From Gammaproteobacteria bacterium (GTDB lineage Bacteria > Pseudomonadota > Gammaproteobacteria > Xanthomonadales > Xanthomonadaceae), in NCBI GenBank assembly GCA_025352045.1, contig JANXUD010000091.1, positions 1-33,270 of the forward strand: a stretch of 33,270 nt of DNA, given 5' to 3'. Below the pieces are notes generated by a model. It was not told where the DNA came from and did not search any database. It was given only the letters and a program-made list of their open reading frames with translations. This document shows positions 10,670 to 20,389 of this stretch, piece after piece (the first letter of the stretch is position 1; every line of letters begins with the position of its first letter). Position numbers and translations under genes: made by a program.

Positions 10670-12054
10670 CAGCCGGGCGCCAGCGCCACGCGCTCGAGGT
10701 AGTCGGGAACGCGCGCCGCCCAGCCGAGCTCGTGTTCGATCCGCGCGCGCAGCGCGTCCGACGCATCCGGTTCGCCGTGGGTGACGAACACGCCGCGCGG
10801 CGGGCGCGGCGCCGCGCGCAGCCAGGCCATCAGTTCGTCCGCATCGGCATGCGCGGACGCGGCACCGAGCTGGATCACCTGGGCGCGGATCGGCACGTCC
10901 TGGCCATAGATGCGCAGCGACGTGGCGCCGGCGGCGAGCTTCGCGCCGCGCGTGCCGCCGGCCTGGAAGCCGCTGAGCAGGATCGCGTTGTTCGCATCCG
11001 GCCCGAACGCGGTGATGTGGTGCAGCACGCGGCCGCCGGTGGCCATGCCGCTGGCCGACACGATGATCATCGGCCCATGCCGGCGGTTGAGCGCCTTGGA
11101 TTCCTCGACGCTGTTGACGATCCGCGTGCCCTGGACCATCGCCGACAGCGCGGCATCGTCGAGCCGGTGCTCGTCGCGATAGTCGCGCAGCATCGCGCCG
11201 ACATCGGTGGCCATCGGGCTGTTGAGGTAGACCGGCACGCGTGGAATGGCCTGCCTGCCCTGCAGGTGCGCGATCAGGTGCAGCAACAGCTGCGCGCGGC
11301 CGACCGCGAAGGCCGGGATCACCGCGACGCCGCCGCGCGCCAGCACCGGTCCGAGCGCGGCGGCGAGCTCCGCACTGGCATCGACCGGGGCGTGCAGCCG
11401 GTTGCCGTAAGTGGACTCGACCACCAGCCACTCGCACTCCGCCGGCGGCTCCGGCGCGCGCATCAGCGCGTCGGCAGGGCGGCCGATGTCGCCGCTGAAC
11501 AGCACCGTGGTGCCGCCGCCGCGCAGTTGCACGGACGCGGCGCCGAGGATGTGCCCGGCGGGACGGAAGCGCGCGACGATACCGGGCGCCGGGTCGAAGT
11601 CCTGGTCGAAGGGTGTCGGCAGCAGGTGGCCGAGGCTGCGCCGGGCCTCGTCTTCGCCATACAGGGGCTGCGCCGGATGGTGCTTGGAGCTGCCCTTGCG
11701 GTTGGCGTACTCGGCTTCTTCTTCCAGCAGCCGGCCCGAATCGGGCAGCAGCAGCGCGCACAGGCTGCGCGTGGCCGGCGTGCAACACACCTTGCCGCGG
11801 AACCCGTCCATCACCAGGCGCGGCAGGTAACCGCTGTGGTCCAGGTGCGCGTGGGTGAGGATCACCACGTCCAGGCTGGCGGGATCGAAGCCCGGCGGCG
11901 CCCAGTTGCGCAGCCGCAGCTGCTTCCAGCCCTGGAACAGTCCGCAATCCACCAGCACGCGGCGGCCGCCGCATTCGATGAGGTAGCGCGAGCCGGTGAC
12001 GGTGCCGGTAGCGCCGTGGAAGGTCAGGGCCATGCCATCCAACGGCGCGGCCAT
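10669..12054 (-). CDS. Metallo-beta-lactamase/beta-CASP family RNA-processing-type protein
   Basis: This 461-residue protein starts with the metallo-beta-lactamase fold strand F-H-G-A-T-G-T-V-T-G-S and has the zinc-binding H68-A-H70-L-D72-H73. Further motifs are a H-I-L-G-A-A histidine, F-S-G-D-I-G with the bridging aspartate, and the beta-CASP elements V-I-P-A-F-A-V-G-R-A-Q, S-A-S-G-M-A-T-G-G-R and a late H-G-E histidine. Relatives (YSH1/CPSF-73-like, YcbL-like) are nucleases or predicted exonucleases. In stress operons next to universal stress proteins their substrate is unknown. The gene overlaps both neighbours by one base (TGATG at each junction), so it is in the middle of a translationally coupled trio. 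An internal ATG at residue 8 is an alternative start. Confidence 0.85.
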
Positions 12055-12887
12055 CAGTGCGCGAACAGCACGGGCAGGTCGGCCTGGGCGAGCACCGTGC
12101 GCGTGGCGCCGCCGAGCACGACCTCGCGCCAGCGCGCGTGGCCGTAGCCGCCCATCACCAGCAGGTCAGCGCCGGTCTCGCGCGCGTGCTGCATGATCAC
12201 CTCGCCCACGCTGCGGCCGGCGGCCGGCAGGCTGGCGATGCGCACGCGCAGGCCGTGGCGGGCGAGATGCCGTGCGATGTCCGCGCCCGGGTCCTGGCCA
12301 TGTTCGTGTTCGGACACCTTGGGATCGACCACCAGCAGCTCGAGTTCGGCATCCGGCGCCAGCAAGGGCAGGGCATCGTGGATGGCGCGCGTGGCCTCCG
12401 GCGTCGGCTTCCAGGCGAGCAGGGGCCGGCGCGCCGGCGTGGCCACGCGCACTCCCGTCGGGACCACCAGCACCGGGCGCCCGGAGCGCAGCAGCAGGCT
12501 GCGAAAGCTCAGGCCGGCGTGGGCGTTCGACCCGTCGGCGCCGCCGACCACCACCAGGTCCGCGTGCCGCGCCTGCCAGGCCGCCGTCTCCTCGCTCCAC
12601 AGGGCCACCAGCTCCGACAGTCGCACCTCGCTGCTGATGGCTTGCCGTGCAAGCCGGTGTTCGGCGGCTGCCACCCGCGCCATGGCCAGGCGTCGCGCTT
12701 CCTCCAGCTGTCCGCGGGTCAGGTCAGCTGGCAGGGCGCCGAGCTCCGAGACCATGGGCAGGGGGTGTTCCAGGGTGACCAGGGCGCTGACATGCGCCGA
12801 ATGGGCCAGGGCCAGGGCCGCGGCGGCGTCGAGCGCGGCCTCGTCGGAGCCGCCATCGAGCAGTGGCACGAACAGTTCGCGAATCAT
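12054..12887 (-). CDS. Tandem-domain universal stress protein
   Basis: This 277-residue protein contains two UspA domains. The first begins M-I-R-E-L-F-V-P-L-L-D-G-G-S. The second ends with A-D-L-L-V-M-G-G-Y-G-H-A-R-W-R-E and then V-L-G-G-A-T-R-T-V, which is the G-x2-G-x9-G-(S/T)-type ATP-binding loop of the family. The start at 12887 was chosen because GGGAGA lies eight bases upstream and the UspA strand begins directly; an in-frame upstream start at 12959 would sit inside the regulatory palindrome. Such tandem Usp proteins usually support survival in stationary phase, low oxygen or nitrosative stress. It is the first gene of the Usp/beta-CASP/P-type ATPase operon. Confidence 0.85.
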   Translation of the reverse strand: MIRELFVPLLDGGSDEAALDAAAALALAHSAHVSALVTLEHPLPMVSELGALPADLTRGQLEEARRLAMARVAAAEHRLARQAISSEVRLSELVALWSEETAAWQARHADLVVVGGADGSNAHAGLSFRSLLLRSGRPVLVVPTGVRVATPARRPLLAWKPTPEATRAIHDALPLLAPDAELELLVVDPKVSEHEHGQDPGADIARHLARHGLRVRIASLPAAGRSVGEVIMQHARETGADLLVMGGYGHARWREVVLGGATRTVLAQADLPVLFAH

Positions 12888-12945
12888 GACGATGTCTCCC
12901 GGAACCAGCGTGCCTGCACCATGCGCCGCCGCCTGCGAGGCGGCC

Positions 12946-12959
12946 TTGACCTCGGTCAA
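12946..12959 (-). promoter_or_regulatory. FNR/Anr-type palindromic operator upstream of the stress operon
   Basis: TTGAC-CTCG-GTCAA is a perfect inverted repeat matching the TTGAT-N4-ATCAA architecture of FNR/Anr/Dnr regulators with one changed base per half-site. Its centre lies about 65 bases upstream of the universal stress protein ATG. A weak -10-like CATGGT on the minus strand (12918-12923) is about 32 bases from the palindrome centre. That is the geometry of a class II FNR-dependent promoter. Regulation by oxygen or redox state is inferred. Confidence 0.5.
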
Positions 12960-13090
12960 CCCGGGGGCGCGCGAGACCGACCAGTGCGGGCCAGCGGCAG
13001 CGTCCCGGCGCGCGCGGCGCTGGGCCTCGGCCCTGTGCGGGATGCCCTACAATTCCGGGGCCGTCGAACCCGGCAGGCTCGGAGCGCCGC

Positions 13091-14242
13091 ATGCAGTTGT
13101 CCGCGTTCATCGAGGCGAACATGGAGCGCATCCTGGTCGAATGGGATGCCTTCGCGCGCAGCCTGCCGGTGGCGGGCGCGCCCCTGGACCAAGCCACCCT
13201 GCGCGACCACGCGCGGCAGATGCTCGAGGCGATCGCGCTCGACCTGCAGGAAGAGGAAACCGCCCGCGAGGCCCTGCTCAAGTCCCGCGGCAAGGCGCCC
13301 GGCGAAGCCGACCCGGAAACGCCCGCCGCCGAGCACGGCACGCTGCGCCACACCAGCGGCTACACCCTGCTGCAGCTGACCGCCGAGTTCCGCGCGCTGC
13401 GCGCCACGGTGCTGCGCCTGTGGCTGGCGCGCGAGCGCACGCTGGAGGATCCGGATTTCCTCGAGGTCATCCGCTTCAACGAGAACATCGACCAGGCGCT
13501 CGCGCAATCGGTGATTACCTACTCCTCGCGGGTGAATCGCACGCGCGACACCTTCCTGGCCATGCTCGGGCACGACCTGCGCACGCCGCTGTCGGCGATG
13601 ACCATGGCCGGCGAACTGCTGGCGCGGCCGGATACGCCGCCGGAGGTGCTGGCCACGCTGGGCGCGCAGGTCATGCGCAGCGCCGCGTCGATGGCGACCA
13701 TGGTCAGCGACCTGCTGGAGTACGCGCGCAGCCAGATGGGCGGCGCGGTGCCGCTGGTCCTGCAGAACGCCGACATCACGCAGCTGTGCGGCTGGGCGAT
13801 CGACGATGCCCGGGCCGCGCACCCGGAGTGCCGCTTCGAGTGGCAGCCGCAGGGCGACCTGCGCTGCGCGCACGATTCGTCCCGGCTGCAACAAGTGCTG
13901 GCCAACCTGCTCAACAACGCGGCGGAGTTCTGCGATGCCGGCACCCCGGTCCGCCTGGTCGCGCTTGGCGAAGCCGACGCGGTCGTGTTGCAGGTCTGCA
14001 ACGTCGGCGCCGTGATCCCGGCCGAGTCGCAGCAGGCGATCTTCGACCCGCTGGTGCAGCTGGCGCGCGAGGCGCGGGTCGGCCAGCGGCCGTCGACCAG
14101 CATCGGCCTGGGCCTGTTCATCGCGCGGGAAATCACCCAGGCGCACGGCGGCACCATCGACGTCGAGTCGGGAGCCGACGAGGGGACGGTGTTCAGCGTT
14201 CGGCTGCCGCGCCGCGAGGCGCCGAGGCCGTCCGGCGGCTAG
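13091..14242 (+). CDS. Sensor histidine kinase (soluble)
   Basis: This 383-residue kinase has no membrane segment. Residues 1-145 form an all-helical region resembling RsbRD/RsbU-type N-terminal sensor domains. A HisKA domain follows with the phosphoacceptor H161 in [10 protein letters not shown]. The HATPase domain has an N box N272-L-L-N-N-A-A and a G2-like G-L-G-L-F-I-A-R-E, ending with the usual [15 protein letters not shown] six bases before the ATG supports the start. No response regulator gene is adjacent, so this is an orphan kinase. It is divergent from the stress operon, and a TACAAT at 13048-13053 could be its -10 box. Confidence 0.85.
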   Translation: MQLSAFIEANMERILVEWDAFARSLPVAGAPLDQATLRDHARQMLEAIALDLQEEETAREALLKSRGKAPGEADPETPAAEHGTLRHTSGYTLLQLTAEFRALRATVLRLWLARERTLEDPDFLEVIRFNENIDQALAQSVITYSSRVNRTRDTFLAMLGHDLRTPLSAMTMAGELLARPDTPPEVLATLGAQVMRSAASMATMVSDLLEYARSQMGGAVPLVLQNADITQLCGWAIDDARAAHPECRFEWQPQGDLRCAHDSSRLQQVLANLLNNAAEFCDAGTPVRLVALGEADAVVLQVCNVGAVIPAESQQAIFDPLVQLAREARVGQRPSTSIGLGLFIAREITQAHGGTIDVESGADEGTVFSVRLPRREAPRPSGG

Positions 14243-14300
14243 CCGCCTCGCGGCAACGCCAGCCTGCCGGCACGATCAATGCACCAAAGAAGGGACGACC

Positions 14301-14315
14301 GCGCCAAACTGGTGC
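14301..14315 (+). promoter_or_regulatory. NtrC-binding site (glnA enhancer)
   Basis: GCGCCA-AAC-TGGTGC is a near-perfect dyad (one mismatched pair) matching the NtrC consensus in which GCACC and GGTGC are separated by five bases. A further half-site, TGCACCA, lies at 14280-14286. The dyad is about 80 bases upstream of the sigma-54 promoter, a normal enhancer distance. Confidence 0.65.
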
Positions 14316-14378
14316 AGTTCACCACCATGCTCGCGCCCGTCGACCAATGGAATCAATGGCTTGGGTGGGAGGCCGCGA

Positions 14379-14394
14379 TGGCGCGGGTCTTGCT
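14379..14394 (+). promoter_or_regulatory. Sigma-54 promoter of glnA
   Basis: TGGCGCGGGTCTTGCT matches the -24/-12 consensus TGGCACG-N4-TTGCW, with GG and GC separated by exactly ten bases. Transcription would start near 14405, about 25 bases before the glnA ATG. Together with the upstream NtrC-type dyad it indicates nitrogen-responsive transcription. Confidence 0.75.
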
Positions 14395-14429
14395 ATAAAG
14401 CCTGGGTCCACTCACCCAAGGGGAAGCCC

Positions 14430-15839
<1,410 letters not shown>

Positions 15840-15842
15840 ACC

Positions 15843-15892
15843 CTGAACGGGGCCGGTTCCTTCACATTCGTGACGGAACCGGCCCCGTTCAG
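15843..15892. terminator. Long bidirectional hairpin between convergent glnA and S9 peptidase genes
   Basis: An 18-bp perfect inverted repeat (CTGAACGGGGCCGGTTCC at 15843-15860 and its complement at 15875-15892) continues inward past one mismatch as TCAC/GTGA, closing on a four-base loop. It begins four bases after the glnA stop and ends 12 bases before the peptidase stop. There is no clear T-run, so it may stabilise both 3' ends as well as terminate. Confidence 0.7.
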
Positions 15893-15903
15893 AATGCTGA
15901 GGA

Positions 15904-17823
15904 TCAGTGGGCGGCGACCGCCGCCTGGGTGCCGATGTGCTTGTCGAGGAAGGCGAGCAGGCGCGCATAGAACTCCTGCTCGTAGCGGTCGATCACGATC
16001 GTGTGCCCGGTCTGCGGGACCTCCCAGTACTCCACCGCCGCCTTGCGATCCTGCAAGGCCTCGAGCAGGCGATGGGCGTGCTTCACGTCCACGCGCGCAT
16101 CCAGCCGGCCATGCACCAGCAACACCGGCAACTTGATCCGGTCGGCCTGCTGGAGCGGTGAGTTGGCAGCCAATTCTGCCGGGTCCTTGCCGATGGCCCG
16201 TTCCAGGTACAGCTTGCCGTAGTCGCTGCGCCGGATGCTGCCCCACTGGTACATCTTGGACAGGTCGTAGGGACCCGATACCGCCACTGCGCACTGGTAC
16301 AGGTCGGGGTCGCGGATCGGTTCCATCAGCGCGGCATAACCGCCGTAGCTCGCGCCAAAGATGCACACTCGCTTCGGATCGACGACGCCCTGGGCGATCA
16401 CGAATCGCGTGGCGTCGGCGATGTCAGCCTGCATCGCACCGCCCCACTGGCGTAGGCCCTTGTCGGCGAAGGCGCGGCCATAGCCGCCCGAGCCGCGGAA
16501 GTTCACCTGCAGCACGGCGTATCCGTGCTGGGCCAGCAGCTGGGTTTCCGGGTCGTAGCCCCATTCGTCGAAATACTCGAACGGCCCGCCGTGCGGCAAC
16601 ACCACCAGCGGCAGCGATTTCCCCGCCTTGGGCGGCAGGGTCAGCAGGCCATGCATCGCCAGGCCATCGCGCGTGGTGAATTCCACCGTCGACTGCGTCG
16701 CCTGGGCGCCCGGCTCGATCCAGGGCTTGCGTCGCGACAGCACCTTGGCCTTCATGGCCTTGCGGTCGAACAGGTAGAAGGTGCCAGGGTCGCGGTCGCT
16801 GGTCGCAAGCACCACGATCCACTGGCCGTCCCGCGAGGCGCTGTGCACGAAGACCTCGCGCCCGGGAAAGGCCTGGTGCAGCGACGCCAGGATGGTCGTG
16901 TCCGGATGCGTCGTGTCCCAGAACTCGACGGTCGGACGTGTGGGCCCGAAGCGGGCGCCGATGACGTCCTTGCCATCGAGCGAACGCAACAGGCGGACGG
17001 GGTCCGAGGCGGCATTTTCGTACACCGGCGTGCGCGCGCCGGTGGCGAAGTCGTAGCGTTCGACCAGGTCCGTGCCCTGCTTGCGCTGCGCCTGCAGCAG
17101 GCCGTAGCTGCCATCGCGCGACACGGCCAGCGGCGTGACGTCCACCCCGGTGCTGGCGCTGTCGTTGAACACCTTCCACCCGCCGGCGGCATCGCGCACC
17201 CACGCCTTCGTGGTCCCGTCGTCCTCGACGCCGAAGGCAAATCGCACCTTGCCCTTGCGGTCAGCGAACATCGCGGTGTCCTGCGGCCCGGTGACCAGCA
17301 ACTCGCCCATTCGGCGCAGCCTGTTGATGTCGGCCAGGCGCAATTGCGGCGTGCAATGGCCGGGGCTGGAGTTGGGCGCGCAGCGCAACACAAGGATGTG
17401 GTCGGGATCATCCTCCACGGTCGAGAAGAAGGTGCCCGGCAGCTGGAGGCTGTCCGTGCCGTCCACGCGCACGACCGACAGCATCGGGTCGACCATGCTC
17501 ATGCCGTAGTAGGAGTCGGCGCGGTTGGCGCCGACGATGATGCGGTCGTCGTCCAGCCAGATGATCTCGCTGATCTCGCCCAGCTTGCCCGGGTCGAGCT
17601 GGAGGATCGGCTCGAGGGTGTCGCGCTTGTGGATCGAGACCACCGAGCCCTCGGGCATGCGCCGCTCGATCGCCACCAGCTTCCCGTTCGGCGACAGCCG
17701 GAACTGCTCGAACTCGGCCCGGCGCAACAGGGATTTGGTCAATTCGTCCGCCGCGGGAGCGCCGGCCGCAAGGGCGGCGGGCGCGGCGAGGGCGAGCAGC
17801 AAGGCAAACCAGGTCGGGCGCAT
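15904..17823 (-). CDS. Secreted S9 family serine peptidase (prolyl oligopeptidase/acylaminoacyl type)
   Basis: This 639-residue protein begins with a Sec signal peptide (M-R-P-T-W, then an Ala/Leu-rich core ending A-L-A-A). The middle is a beta-propeller-like region. The C-terminal third is an alpha/beta hydrolase domain with an oxyanion H-G-G-P motif, the nucleophile G-A-S492-Y-G-G-Y-A, Asp575 in V-H-G-R-L-D-A-R-V and His607 in Q-T-G-H-T. This is the standard S9 triad order, and the length matches S9C-type dipeptidyl- or acylaminoacyl-peptidases that are abundant in Xanthomonadaceae. GGAG lies five bases before the ATG. It converges on glnA and is divergent from the hemerythrin gene. A role in peptide scavenging is inferred. 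Confidence 0.88.
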   Translation of the reverse strand: MRPTWFALLLALAAPAALAAGAPAADELTKSLLRRAEFEQFRLSPNGKLVAIERRMPEGSVVSIHKRDTLEPILQLDPGKLGEISEIIWLDDDRIIVGANRADSYYGMSMVDPMLSVVRVDGTDSLQLPGTFFSTVEDDPDHILVLRCAPNSSPGHCTPQLRLADINRLRRMGELLVTGPQDTAMFADRKGKVRFAFGVEDDGTTKAWVRDAAGGWKVFNDSASTGVDVTPLAVSRDGSYGLLQAQRKQGTDLVERYDFATGARTPVYENAASDPVRLLRSLDGKDVIGARFGPTRPTVEFWDTTHPDTTILASLHQAFPGREVFVHSASRDGQWIVVLATSDRDPGTFYLFDRKAMKAKVLSRRKPWIEPGAQATQSTVEFTTRDGLAMHGLLTLPPKAGKSLPLVVLPHGGPFEYFDEWGYDPETQLLAQHGYAVLQVNFRGSGGYGRAFADKGLRQWGGAMQADIADATRFVIAQGVVDPKRVCIFGASYGGYAALMEPIRDPDLYQCAVAVSGPYDLSKMYQWGSIRRSDYGKLYLERAIGKDPAELAANSPLQQADRIKLPVLLVHGRLDARVDVKHAHRLLEALQDRKAAVEYWEVPQTGHTIVIDRYEQEFYARLLAFLDKHIGTQAAVAAH

Positions 17824-18025
17824 GCAGGCTCCAGGTCGGGAAAGCCAGCACTATGCCCGAAGCAGGCGGCAGTTCGCGTGGCCGCGCCGCCGGGCGGGGC
17901 TGAATCGCGCATGGCCAGGCGACGGTGCGCCGGCCTTCGGTCGCCGCGGGGTTCAGCACCCGTAGCGCCGTTGCCGCCGACACTATCCACCCGCCGGCCC
18001 GGCGGATCACCGACATGGAGTTGTG

Positions 18026-18655
18026 ATGAACGCGATCGAATTGCTGACCAACGACCACAGGAAAGTGCGCGCGTTGCTCAAGGAACTGACCGATACCACC
18101 AAGCGCGCCGAGAAGACCCGCACCGAGCTGCTGGCGACCATCGCCAAGGAGATCGAGGTGCACTCGAAGATCGAGGAAGAGATCTTCTATCCGGCGTTCA
18201 AGGACGCGGCCGGCGAGGGCAAGGACGAGGCGATGTATTTCGAAGCCTTGGAGGAGCACCACGCCGCCGGCGACCTGGTCCTGCCCGACCTGCTCGGCAC
18301 CGACGTGACCAGCGACCAGTTCAGCGGCCGCGCCAAGGTGCTCAGGGAAATGATCGAGCACCACGCGGGCGAGGAGGAGAAGGAAATGTTCCCGCGCGCG
18401 AAGGCGCTGCTGGGCAACGAGACCCTGCGCGAGCTGGGCGCGAGGATGGAAGTGCGCAAGGCCGAGCTGATGGCGTCGCCTTCGCTCATGGACATCCCGT
18501 CGAAGCTGCTCGGGGCGGTGGCGTCCGCCATCTCACCCAGCAGCGACAGCGACGACGATGCGATCAACCTCACTCGCGACGACGACATGCCGACGGCGGC
18601 CGCGCGCAAGTCTGGAAGCGGCAAGGCCAAGGGCAGCAGCGCGCGCCGCGGCTGA
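18026..18655 (+). CDS. Hemerythrin HHE cation-binding domain protein
   Basis: This 209-residue protein has a four-helix HHE domain in the first 140 residues. The diiron ligand pattern is visible as N-D-H near residue 11, E-V-H-S-K-I-E-E-E-I-F, E-E-H-H and I-E-H-H-A-G-E-E-E-K-E-M-F. Family members bind oxygen or nitric oxide, or serve in iron storage and stress repair of iron centres. The tail is disordered, first Asp/Ser-rich and then Lys/Gly/Ser-rich and basic, perhaps binding nucleic acid. The ATG at 18026 lies five bases after GGAG; a GTG immediately before it is also possible. A strong terminator follows, and right after that the transposon end begins. Confidence 0.88.
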   Translation: MNAIELLTNDHRKVRALLKELTDTTKRAEKTRTELLATIAKEIEVHSKIEEEIFYPAFKDAAGEGKDEAMYFEALEEHHAAGDLVLPDLLGTDVTSDQFSGRAKVLREMIEHHAGEEEKEMFPRAKALLGNETLRELGARMEVRKAELMASPSLMDIPSKLLGAVASAISPSSDSDDDAINLTRDDDMPTAAARKSGSGKAKGSSARRG

Positions 18656-18682
18656 TCGCGCCCCATAAGTGCAGGAAGACCG

Positions 18683-18714
18683 GGCCGGGGCGTCTGCACC
18701 GGCCTTCGTCTTTT
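18683..18714 (+). terminator. Rho-independent terminator of the hemerythrin gene
   Basis: GGCCGG at 18683-18688 pairs with CCGGCC at 18699-18704 across a ten-base loop and is followed by TTCGTCTTTT. It is the last recognisable core-genome element before the repeat array of the transposon. Confidence 0.65.
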
Positions 18715-18727
18715 CTGGACAGAATCC

Positions 18728-18893
18728 CAAAGTCTGTATGTAAGGCGGGACCATAGCTCGTAACAAATCTGGCGGATTGCACAGTCTTTGCTATCCAACG
18801 AATGGCCAAAGTTTGTATGAATCATTGCAAATCAGCAGCTTATAAAATTCCAAGGCGCTTCAACTAGCCCGAACCGCCGCCATAGTTTGTATG
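18728..18893 (+). repeat. Terminal direct-repeat array, probable TnsB binding sites
   Basis: Three strong copies of CAWAGTYTGTATG occur at 18728 (CAAAGTCTGTATG), 18807 (CAAAGTTTGTATG) and 18881 (CATAGTTTGTATG), all in the same orientation. Two degenerate copies lie between the first two: CATAGCTCGTAAC at about 18752 and CACAGTCTTTGCT at about 18780. Spacing is roughly 24, 28, 27 and 74 bases. Directly repeated transposase-binding sites with irregular spacing at one end are characteristic of Tn7-like elements. The rest of 18656-18984 holds no gene. Confidence 0.65.
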
Positions 18894-18984
18894 CCGGCGA
18901 CCTCGACTTAGCTCGATCCGGCCTAACCGCCCGGGGCGCTGGGGGGCTTTCAGCCTCAGGCGGCTACCCGAAATAGCCTAGACC

Positions 18985-19326
18985 CTAGCTGTAGTGCCGA
19001 TGGTTCACGTTGCGGCCGCAGGCAAGACAGCGTCGATAGTCGCCCCGATCACGAACCCCCGGACGTTCGCGCCCCAGTAGGCCGCCACAGTCGCAAGTCA
19101 GCGCTTCGCCGCGCTCCCATCGCCAGAGCCGATAGGTCGTCCACGAGCCAAGGCCTGTGGCTGCGACAAAACCGACAATTGGCACCCAGCTCGCTACGCC
19201 GACCATGCCTGCCAGGTACAGATTGTCCTTCCAGCCTGAAATGACCCACATCGAGGCGAACGCCCCCGCCAGCGCGACCACCGCGGGCAAATACGCTTTG
19301 ATTGCCATCCAAGCCCAGCGATCCAT
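18985..19326 (-). CDS. Two-helix membrane protein with C-terminal zinc ribbon
   Basis: This 113-residue protein has two hydrophobic segments (about residues 10-27 and 34-56). A cytoplasmic-looking tail follows with a Cys pattern C-D-C-G-G, then about 17 residues later C-L-A-C-G-R, and a His-rich end N-H-R-H. The paired CxC and CxxC knuckles suggest a small zinc ribbon. The start at 19326 is supported by GGAGG four bases upstream; a longer frame upstream lacks a ribosome site. It lies 114 bases downstream of the ImmA/IrrE gene on the same strand and could be the last gene of that operon or a separate cargo gene next to the transposon end. I do not recognise the family. Confidence 0.6.
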   Translation of the reverse strand: MDRWAWMAIKAYLPAVVALAGAFASMWVISGWKDNLYLAGMVGVASWVPIVGFVAATGLGSWTTYRLWRWERGEALTCDCGGLLGRERPGVRDRGDYRRCLACGRNVNHRHYS

Positions 19327-19439
19327 GGTCCCTCCGAGGGTGAAATCTTCTGAAGCAGCTTCCACTTCCGGTATCTCACCGTACGAGACAAGCACCGACA
19401 GGAATGAAGCCTGACAAAAAAAGATGGTTTGCATGGGCG

Positions 19440-20378
19440 TTATGGCCTTCCAGAGGCAACAAGGACCGAAGCTTTCTTGACGCAAACCCCTAGAGTCAGG
19501 GCGTCATGAGTGTTGTAGAAGGTCTCAAAATAGAATCTATGCGATTCGCCGTTGTCGTCAGTGAGGATCAATTCGGCCTGACCGAGAACCCCGCCGCGCT
19601 GATTTCCGCAGTACCCAGCCACTGCGTTGAAAAGCTCGGCCTCGCTTAGTCTGCTGAATTGCGCCTGGAACGCCGTTGATTGAATAAAGTGCTTGCACGG
19701 CTTGGCGGGGTCATGGCCGGACGGTCGACGAGAGAGATGTGGGTGGCACGTGATCATGCCGACGACTGGCTGCTCTTCACCGACGCTTTCGACAAAGCGC
19801 CAAAGCGTCGTTGATAGCGTATTGCCATAAATGCCATGCAAGCGTTTGACCGCCTTGAGTTCAGGCGTTGACGATCTGACTTCCTCGACAAAGCGATCGC
19901 GGAAAAACAACAGGCGTCCAGCTGCGAAATTGGCCTCAGCCTCAATGTGGTCCATGCAGGATCTGGACAGCGTGTGCTCGTTGTCACCGTGCATCATTTC
20001 TTCGTGCCATGGCAAAAGGCTGTGTCCCACTTCATGCGCCTCGTTCCAGCGGTGTTTCAACTTCGGAACATTGCCATCAAGCAAAATGCGTTTTCGGTCC
20101 GGCAAATACAGGGCTTTCAGTGAGAACTTACGGATTGCATCGATGATTAGCGTCGGGCGCTTAAATACTTGAATGGTTGCGACGCGGATACGGCTAACGG
20201 CTTCGCGAGCAATGCCCGGGTCATCCGCGGTGTAGAAGCCTAAGTCTAGTTCCAGTAGTTCGCGCACATCCTCAAGACGTAGAGGCGGCTCTGGATTGCC
20301 AAGGCCTCGCAGTACACGATCGACGCGACCGTCGATATCGATTTTTGTTTTTGGCAGCAATAGCAGGTTCTTAGTCAC
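19440..20378 (-). CDS. ImmA/IrrE-type metallopeptidase
   Basis: This 312-residue protein has the zinc metalloprotease motif H115-E116-V-G-H119 in a context (R-W-N-E-A-H-E-V-G-H-S) typical of ImmA/IrrE (COG2856) proteins. It also has the downstream helix I-E-A-E-A-N-F-A-A-G-R-L-L-F, whose Glu148 is the likely third ligand. Family members cleave a partner repressor, often an XRE protein, to trigger excision, stress or defence genes. The roughly 120-residue C-terminal part is unfamiliar. The start is GTG at 20378, with AAGGT six bases before it and only 11 bases after the XRE gene. Cleavage of the adjacent XRE protein is inferred from family precedent. Confidence 0.85.
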   Translation of the reverse strand: MTKNLLLLPKTKIDIDGRVDRVLRGLGNPEPPLRLEDVRELLELDLGFYTADDPGIAREAVSRIRVATIQVFKRPTLIIDAIRKFSLKALYLPDRKRILLDGNVPKLKHRWNEAHEVGHSLLPWHEEMMHGDNEHTLSRSCMDHIEAEANFAAGRLLFFRDRFVEEVRSSTPELKAVKRLHGIYGNTLSTTLWRFVESVGEEQPVVGMITCHPHLSRRPSGHDPAKPCKHFIQSTAFQAQFSRLSEAELFNAVAGYCGNQRGGVLGQAELILTDDNGESHRFYFETFYNTHDALTLGVCVKKASVLVASGRP

Positions 20379-20389
20379 GACAGGACCTT

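Noticed and set aside
18728-18893. CRISPR array
   Set aside because: Repeats are only about 13 bp, imperfect and irregularly spaced, without unique spacers of constant length; no cas genes are visible.
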